A stretch of 64,000 bases of DNA, from contig JAFVAX010000039.1 of assembly GCA_017480285.1 (NCBI GenBank), forward strand, positions 20,850-84,849. The letters run 5' to 3'. A model generated the notes under the pieces. That model searched no databases, was not told the DNA's origin, and saw nothing but the letters and a program-made list of their open reading frames with translations. A program made the translations under genes and the position numbers. The DNA comes from Paludibacteraceae bacterium. Its GTDB lineage: Bacteria > Bacteroidota > Bacteroidia > Bacteroidales > Paludibacteraceae. Below, in pieces: positions 60,801-64,000 of the stretch; within the stretch, counting starts at the first letter, position 1; every line of letters begins with the position of its first letter.

Positions 60801-61195
60801 TATTGTTTCTTGTCAAGGAAAATCTTTCCTTTGGCAATAGCCAAGTCTGAGATGTCTGCTTTCTCGCCTAACACGCTGAACAGACCCATACCTTCAGTAG
60901 CGGCAACATAGTTGATATTGAGGTTTTGAATGACATTGCAGTTTCCCACGACCTGTCCTTCAAAGGGTTTGTCAATAGAGCCTATAGGGGTCCAGTTGCT
61001 TGTCTCGCCCAAATCGATGTTCTGTTCGATGGATATAATACTACCCTCGAATGAATTTGTTTTGGATTGCTGACTTATCCACTCAAGGTGTGAGGCTGTG
61101 CTTACTTTGTAGGTGTTGCCTTCCTTCGGAGGTTGTGTGGCCGCAAAAAGACGGGCAACCATAAAAACGGATAGTAAAGTGTAAAAATATCTCAT
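57869..61195 (-). CDS. large surface protein with GLUG repeats and a type IX-like tail
   Basis: The 1108-residue product has a signal peptide (YTLLSVFMVARLFAA). An N-terminal region with GLUG-type repeats follows (DYVGGLVGLNEGSISYCYQA, EYVGGLVGLNRGKVANSYCI). The middle is made of many immunoglobulin-like beta modules (for example TGGNGRYQYRWLLNGEPLAN and YATYQWYKDDILLEGQTDQT). The C-terminus IYNLQGMRLDYLPATQGIYI ends in TRKMIQL, like type IX sorting domains. It is probably a cell-surface adhesion-like protein. It overlaps the OmpA-like gene by 4 bp, and the two are a transcriptional unit. Confidence 0.8.
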   Translation of the reverse strand: MRYFYTLLSVFMVARLFAATQPPKEGNTYKVSTASHLEWISQQSKTNSFEGSIISIEQNIDLGETSNWTPIGSIDKPFEGQVVGNCNVIQNLNINYVAATEGMGLFSVLGEKADISDLAIAKGKIFLDKKQYVGAIAGINRGNIQRCFSLEEILVDETDYVGGLVGLNEGSISYCYQAGFISSAREYVGGLVGLNRGKVANSYCIGLTVGKGANIGAVAGGTETGSQFSNVYFDQQMCRQKAGVSDIDGVIGIELTTDMFSIFKDQRAWKTTKDYYPQLPCFADKQPDFSGVSVTPLLLYTDKPPFDRAEKMIRGFQAVTSLGQKFSSPDNEVVEISNNTSGSVHRPCSNRDIVLTINLNGALRGVLVQVPGYDAFNAGYVGGEHTFCNGEKVKITKVLENYRDASGGKNDDQEDFPYIYTLTRYQLFDRNNDGEYEDTVYLDKIVLNYTDYHKYQIDTYHDGRFMYIRDVHDQKCQLDNVRSDGRFFINVYSDFNPGALDTKVDTIYGIPKDTIVKSEMDATGGKGPYWYRWFMTKTDIDYVSGDTINQDEEKEIIPSDFYASELPLSFTETGEYTYTRKAMDQTCAGSHQLSRGEKKFVVFEVLNAGSIAEQTITTCTLPLDEKIGETAKPTGGNGRYQYRWLLNGEPLANSNQPTLSLSDLSLTYSSENTLTREVKDDTGLMDWTASGGEVKLIVYKQFAVGAIKSANENICLKPQENTVVFNGTETAVASGEGTVSYRWVLFKESAGTLTELTQIEGGQKSVTYTCDLTDTTIFELPVTLVLKRQVKSAECNNRWMNSEGEVRKTIGREIDEQRTVVVCGTSLPYTFTYTYNDGKEQNITFRTEGERIVMHDKTSNGCRYDVTLVCQLFDVPVVEVEPLGALCQEDSIIHLNYNVLHGKVDHYRLWFDSVAVSVGMTAIEDTLYYKNEIPIPAVKMPLGEYTAYLQLYEINDTTGCEVKTDTLSFSMNLAGYVHQKWSDVLYVDNNDKNGWPDAETDLKYATYQWYKDDILLEGQTDQTYYEEGGLNGVYFVVLTDTDGRQYRSCNVVVRPAADLESVLTDAQIIAIYNLQGMRLDYLPATQGIYILQYRTAKGNLFTRKMIQL

Positions 61196-61207
61196 AATGT
61201 GAGTTTG

Positions 61208-61978
61208 TTATTTTATTCCTCGTTCTTGTTTTATATATTCGTATGCTTTGTGTATTTCCTGAAACTTCTCGTTGGCTTTGCGTTTCATCTCCTCGCCCAA
61301 GGTCGCTACTTTGTCGGGGTGATGTTTCATAGCCATACGCCGATATGCTTTTTTTATCTCATCTTCTGTTGCGTCAGGCGAAATCTCCAATGCTTTGTAA
61401 GCCCAATCAGGTTTGCTTCGTTCGGTTGGTACGAACATTGATAATAGAGATGTATAGTCGGCTTGCGTAATGCCAAGATAGTTGGCTATATAACTTATGG
61501 TGTTTTGTTCTGTTCTTTCGAAGTAGCCGTCAGAGTAAGCAACATCAAGAAGTATCTGTACAATAGTCAGTCGGGTGGAATAGTTGGTATATACTCGTAT
61601 CTGCGCCAAAACCTGATCGAGATGAAAATCTTGTTTGATGGCATCTCTGAGGAAAAGTAGCGCTTCTTGGGCTTCTTGTTCGTTTTTGTAGAGTTGGCGG
61701 AGATAGACCTTGACTTTATCAAGTTCAACTTTGCGTACATGTCCGTCGGCTTTTAGGACTGCGGCTATTAGAATAAGGATGCTAAGCCTGACATCTGCCG
61801 GCGTGGTTTTGACGCGCCCACCGCGAGGCTGTTCTTCTTGACTGATAGGTTCGTTGTCATCGTCATCTTGAGCCAGCATGTTTCCAATGGCACTACCTAT
61901 GATAGCACCGATAATAGCACCTATTGGTCCAAATAGAGCAAAGCCAATACCGCCACCTATGAGAGTTGATAGTTTCAT
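61208..61978 (-). CDS. DjlA-like protein with TerB and J domains
   Basis: The product is 256 residues from the ATG at 61978 (MKLSTLIGGGIGFALFGPIG; the longer frame starts 18 bp earlier). It has a Gly-rich N-terminal membrane segment. An acidic-metal-binding TerB-like helical domain (residues about 60-170, DGHVRKVELDKV, DVAYSDGYFERTE) and a C-terminal J domain with the HPD motif (MAMKHHPDKVATLGEE) follow. It should work with DnaK chaperones, likely at the inner membrane. It lies 12 bp upstream of the large surface-protein gene. Confidence 0.9.
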   Translation of the reverse strand: MKLSTLIGGGIGFALFGPIGAIIGAIIGSAIGNMLAQDDDDNEPISQEEQPRGGRVKTTPADVRLSILILIAAVLKADGHVRKVELDKVKVYLRQLYKNEQEAQEALLFLRDAIKQDFHLDQVLAQIRVYTNYSTRLTIVQILLDVAYSDGYFERTEQNTISYIANYLGITQADYTSLLSMFVPTERSKPDWAYKALEISPDATEDEIKKAYRRMAMKHHPDKVATLGEEMKRKANEKFQEIHKAYEYIKQERGIK

Positions 61979-62040
61979 TATCTTAAAAGAAAACACAGCG
62001 TAATCGGAATAGTCCGACTACTCTGTGTTTGTTTATTTAA

Positions 62041-62850
62041 TTAAAGATTCGTACGATGGTCAAGGTTTTTGCGCTCAATGTCAAGGAAGTACTTGTAAGT
62101 ACCTACTTTGAGTTCGTCGCAAGCCGACTCGTCGCAAACGATTATTCCCTTCGGGTGCATCTGCAAAGCAGAGATGGTCCACATGTGATTTACAGGTTCT
62201 TCAACAGCATGTTGCAGTGCGCGGGCTTTGTTGTGTCCGTTGACGAGTATCATCACCTCGCGGGCGTCCATAACCGTTCCGACACCAACAGTAAGTGCAG
62301 TCTTTGGCACGAGGTCAATGTCGCCCTCAAAGAAGCGTGAGTTGGCAATGATAGTGTCTGTTGTAAGAGTCTTCTGGCGAGTACGACTACGAAGTGAAGA
62401 ACCGGGTTCGTTGAAGGCTATATGGCCATCAGGACCTATACCGCCAAGGAAGAGGTCGATACCGCCTGCTTCTTGAATCATCTTTTCATAGTTAGCACAT
62501 TCGGCTTCCAAGTCACTGGCATTGCCATTCAAGATATGCACATTCTCTTTCTTGATGTCGATGTGTGAGAAGAAGTTGTTCCACATAAAGGAGTGGTAAC
62601 TCTCAGGGTGCTCGACAGGCAGGGCAACATACTCGTCCATGTTGAAGGTGATGACATTCTCAAACGAGACGAGTTTCTGTTTGTTCAGTTCCACTAATTT
62701 ACGGTACATACCGAGTGGTGATGAACCGGTAGGCAAACCAAGTACAAAGGGTTTGTCTTTTGTCGGGGCAAACTTGTTGATTTTAGCGGCAACATAGTAG
62801 GCTGCCCATTCCGACATTCTTTCATAGTCGGGTTGAATGATCAATCGCAT
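62041..62850 (-). CDS. nagB: glucosamine-6-phosphate deaminase
   Basis: The 269-residue product starts at ATG 62850 ([20 protein letters not shown]). Upstream codons of the open frame overlap the gltA-type gene and are rejected. Motifs are [29 protein letters not shown] (catalytic Asp), and [20 protein letters not shown] with the catalytic His. It converts glucosamine-6-phosphate to fructose-6-phosphate and ammonia, in amino sugar catabolism. It starts 13 bp after the gltA-type gene. Confidence 0.96.
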   Translation of the reverse strand: MRLIIQPDYERMSEWAAYYVAAKINKFAPTKDKPFVLGLPTGSSPLGMYRKLVELNKQKLVSFENVITFNMDEYVALPVEHPESYHSFMWNNFFSHIDIKKENVHILNGNASDLEAECANYEKMIQEAGGIDLFLGGIGPDGHIAFNEPGSSLRSRTRQKTLTTDTIIANSRFFEGDIDLVPKTALTVGVGTVMDAREVMILVNGHNKARALQHAVEEPVNHMWTISALQMHPKGIIVCDESACDELKVGTYKYFLDIERKNLDHRTNL

Positions 62851-62863
62851 AGTTTTATAAGAT

Positions 62864-64000
62864 TTATTGATTAAAAATTTGTTTGTGCATAGCGGCTGCG
62901 GCTTTTCTGCCATCGGACATAGCAAGAATAACGGTAGCACCGCCTCTGACGATGTCTCCACCGGCAAACAATACCGACATTGAACTGCGCATCTCATCGT
63001 CAACAACGATAGTACCTTTCGATGAAGTCTTCAGTTCTGGCATACTATTGGGAATTAGCGGATTGGGGTTGACACCGATGCTGACAATTACAAGATCAAC
63101 ATCTTTGTCGATGGTCTTCCCTTCAACAGGCACGGGACTTCGTCTTCCGGAAGCGTCAGGTTCGCCAAGTTCCATAACTTGCAGGGTCATGCGGCATACG
63201 CGTCCGTTCTCGTCGGCATGATACTCTATAGGGTTGTGTAAGGTAAGGAATTGCACACCTTCTTCTTTGGCGTGTTTCACTTCTTCAACCCTTGCCGGCA
63301 TCTCGTTCTCACTACGGCGATAAACGATGGTTGCTTCTTCAGCACCAAGACGAAGGGCTGTTCTCACGGAGTCCATAGCAGTGTTGCCACCACCTATGAC
63401 TGCTACTCTCTTAGCCTTCAGTATAGGCGTGTCGGTAAGAGGGGACGAAGCATCCATAAGGTTGACACGAGTAAGGTATTCGTTGCTACTCAATACACCT
63501 ATGAGGTTCTCTCCCGGAATGTTCATGAAGCGCGGAAAACCTGCACCTGTTGAGACAAAAATACCTTTGTAACCTTCTTCCTGAAGTTGTTCGATGGTGA
63601 TGGTTTTTCCGACAACAACATCCTTTTCAAAATGCACACCTAAATGGCGAAGACCGTCAATCTCATGGTCAACAATCTTGTTTGGCAGACGGAACTCAGG
63701 GATACCGTATTTGAGTACTCCGCCTATCTCGTGCAATGCTTCAAAGACTGTAACTTCGTAGCCCCATTTTGCCATATCACCTGCAAAGGTCAGACCGGCA
63801 GGACCAGAACCGATAACAGCAATTTTGATGCCATTAGTCTGTGGCTTGGCAACTTCTGATTGTTCGTTGTTGGTTCTCTCATAGTCTGCAGCAAAGCGTT
63901 CAAGATAGCCGATAGCGACCGATTCGCTTTTCATCTTCAGGTGAATACACTTGCTCTCGCATTGTTTCTCTTGCGGACAAACACGACCGCAAACGGCTGG
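62864..64000 (-). CDS. gltA: NADPH-dependent glutamate synthase, GltA/GltD type (C-terminal part; continues past the window)
   Basis: The reverse strand is open from the window end to the stop at 62864, about 378 residues. The window end encodes the cysteine-rich start [20 protein letters not shown] of the Fer4_20 domain. The FAD-binding [20 protein letters not shown] and the NADP-binding [20 protein letters not shown] follow. This fits NADPH-dependent glutamate synthase (small-subunit type, a homo-oligomeric iron-sulfur flavoprotein). A role as sulfide dehydrogenase or ferredoxin-NADP reductase is also possible for the same family. The 5' end is missing. Confidence 0.9.
   Translation of the reverse strand, partial: PAVCGRVCPQEKQCESKCIHLKMKSESVAIGYLERFAADYERTNNEQSEVAKPQTNGIKIAVIGSGPAGLTFAGDMAKWGYEVTVFEALHEIGGVLKYGIPEFRLPNKIVDHEIDGLRHLGVHFEKDVVVGKTITIEQLQEEGYKGIFVSTGAGFPRFMNIPGENLIGVLSSNEYLTRVNLMDASSPLTDTPILKAKRVAVIGGGNTAMDSVRTALRLGAEEATIVYRRSENEMPARVEEVKHAKEEGVQFLTLHNPIEYHADENGRVCRMTLQVMELGEPDASGRRSPVPVEGKTIDKDVDLVIVSIGVNPNPLIPNSMPELKTSSKGTIVVDDEMRSSMSVLFAGGDIVRGGATVILAMSDGRKAAAAMHKQIFNQ

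Noticed and set aside
62851-63006. Longer nagB frame
   Set aside because: The extra 52 codons overlap the gltA-type gene and do not resemble NagB. The start at 62850 matches the family.

Overview
The window is a chromosomal segment of a Bacteroidales-type bacterium (phylum Bacteroidota). Supporting signs are a fused lpxC/fabZ gene, an nqr operon, the short primary sigma factor of the group, a TonB-receptor/DUF4249 pair, a large surface protein with a possible type IX sorting tail, and at least a dozen promoters of the Bacteroidetes form TTTG-N20-TAnnTTTG. I cannot place the genus. No tRNA, rRNA, CRISPR array or intact insertion sequence was seen.

Layout. 1-4.7 kb: 5' part of mutL, a small membrane protein, rplS, a ybaK-type deacylase and pepD. 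4.7-12.4 kb: a structured leader, then lipoprotein, TonB receptor and DUF4249; a NUDIX-family regulator with putative operators; a vWA protein, an FKBP lipoprotein and an exported protein. 12.4-20.6 kb: nqrABCDE, a DUF486 gene, trpS, gene debris and nqrF. 20.7-26.6 kb: primary sigma factor, a barrel protein, then HD hydrolase-lpxD-lpxC/fabZ. 26.6-35.9 kb: an accessory block between lpxC/fabZ and lpxA. 36.7-42 kb: RhuM remnant, four-helix protein, EcoRI-type methylase, Bro-N protein and DUF262-HNH protein. 42-64 kb: glnS, phoH, hypotheticals and decayed genes, lpxK-sppA, serS-ispE, rplU-rpmA, a broken toxin-antitoxin pair, a surface-protein operon, a DnaJ-like protein, nagB and the 3' part of a gltA-type gene.

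The most interesting part is 28.2-35.7 kb, read on the minus strand. It looks like a complete ribosomal-peptide (RiPP) system. One Cys-rich precursor has nine cysteines spaced every four residues behind a twin-arginine leader. A second has ten such cysteines and lies in frame just after the stop codon of a DUF2971 gene. With them are a radical SAM/SPASM maturase, a SPASM partner lacking the radical SAM cluster, two small proteins, and tatA and tatC. I infer that the peptide is modified in the cytoplasm and exported folded by a dedicated Tat pore.

This operon is bracketed by two 191-bp direct repeats (8 differences, no gaps). Each carries a consensus promoter and the 5' part of a roughly 300-nt structured leader ending in a terminator-like stem shortly before a start codon. 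One leader precedes the Tat-leader precursor; the other precedes a frameshifted leucine-rich-repeat protein. A third, more divergent leader of the same architecture precedes the lipoprotein gene near 5 kb, and a key hairpin keeps pairing through a compensatory change. This may be an undescribed regulatory RNA class.

Other notable points are a 17-cysteine metallothionein-like tail on NqrC, dispersed palindromic repeats that have entered the coding sequences of pepD and lpxK in frame, a possible pseudoknot upstream of trpS, and several genes in decay.
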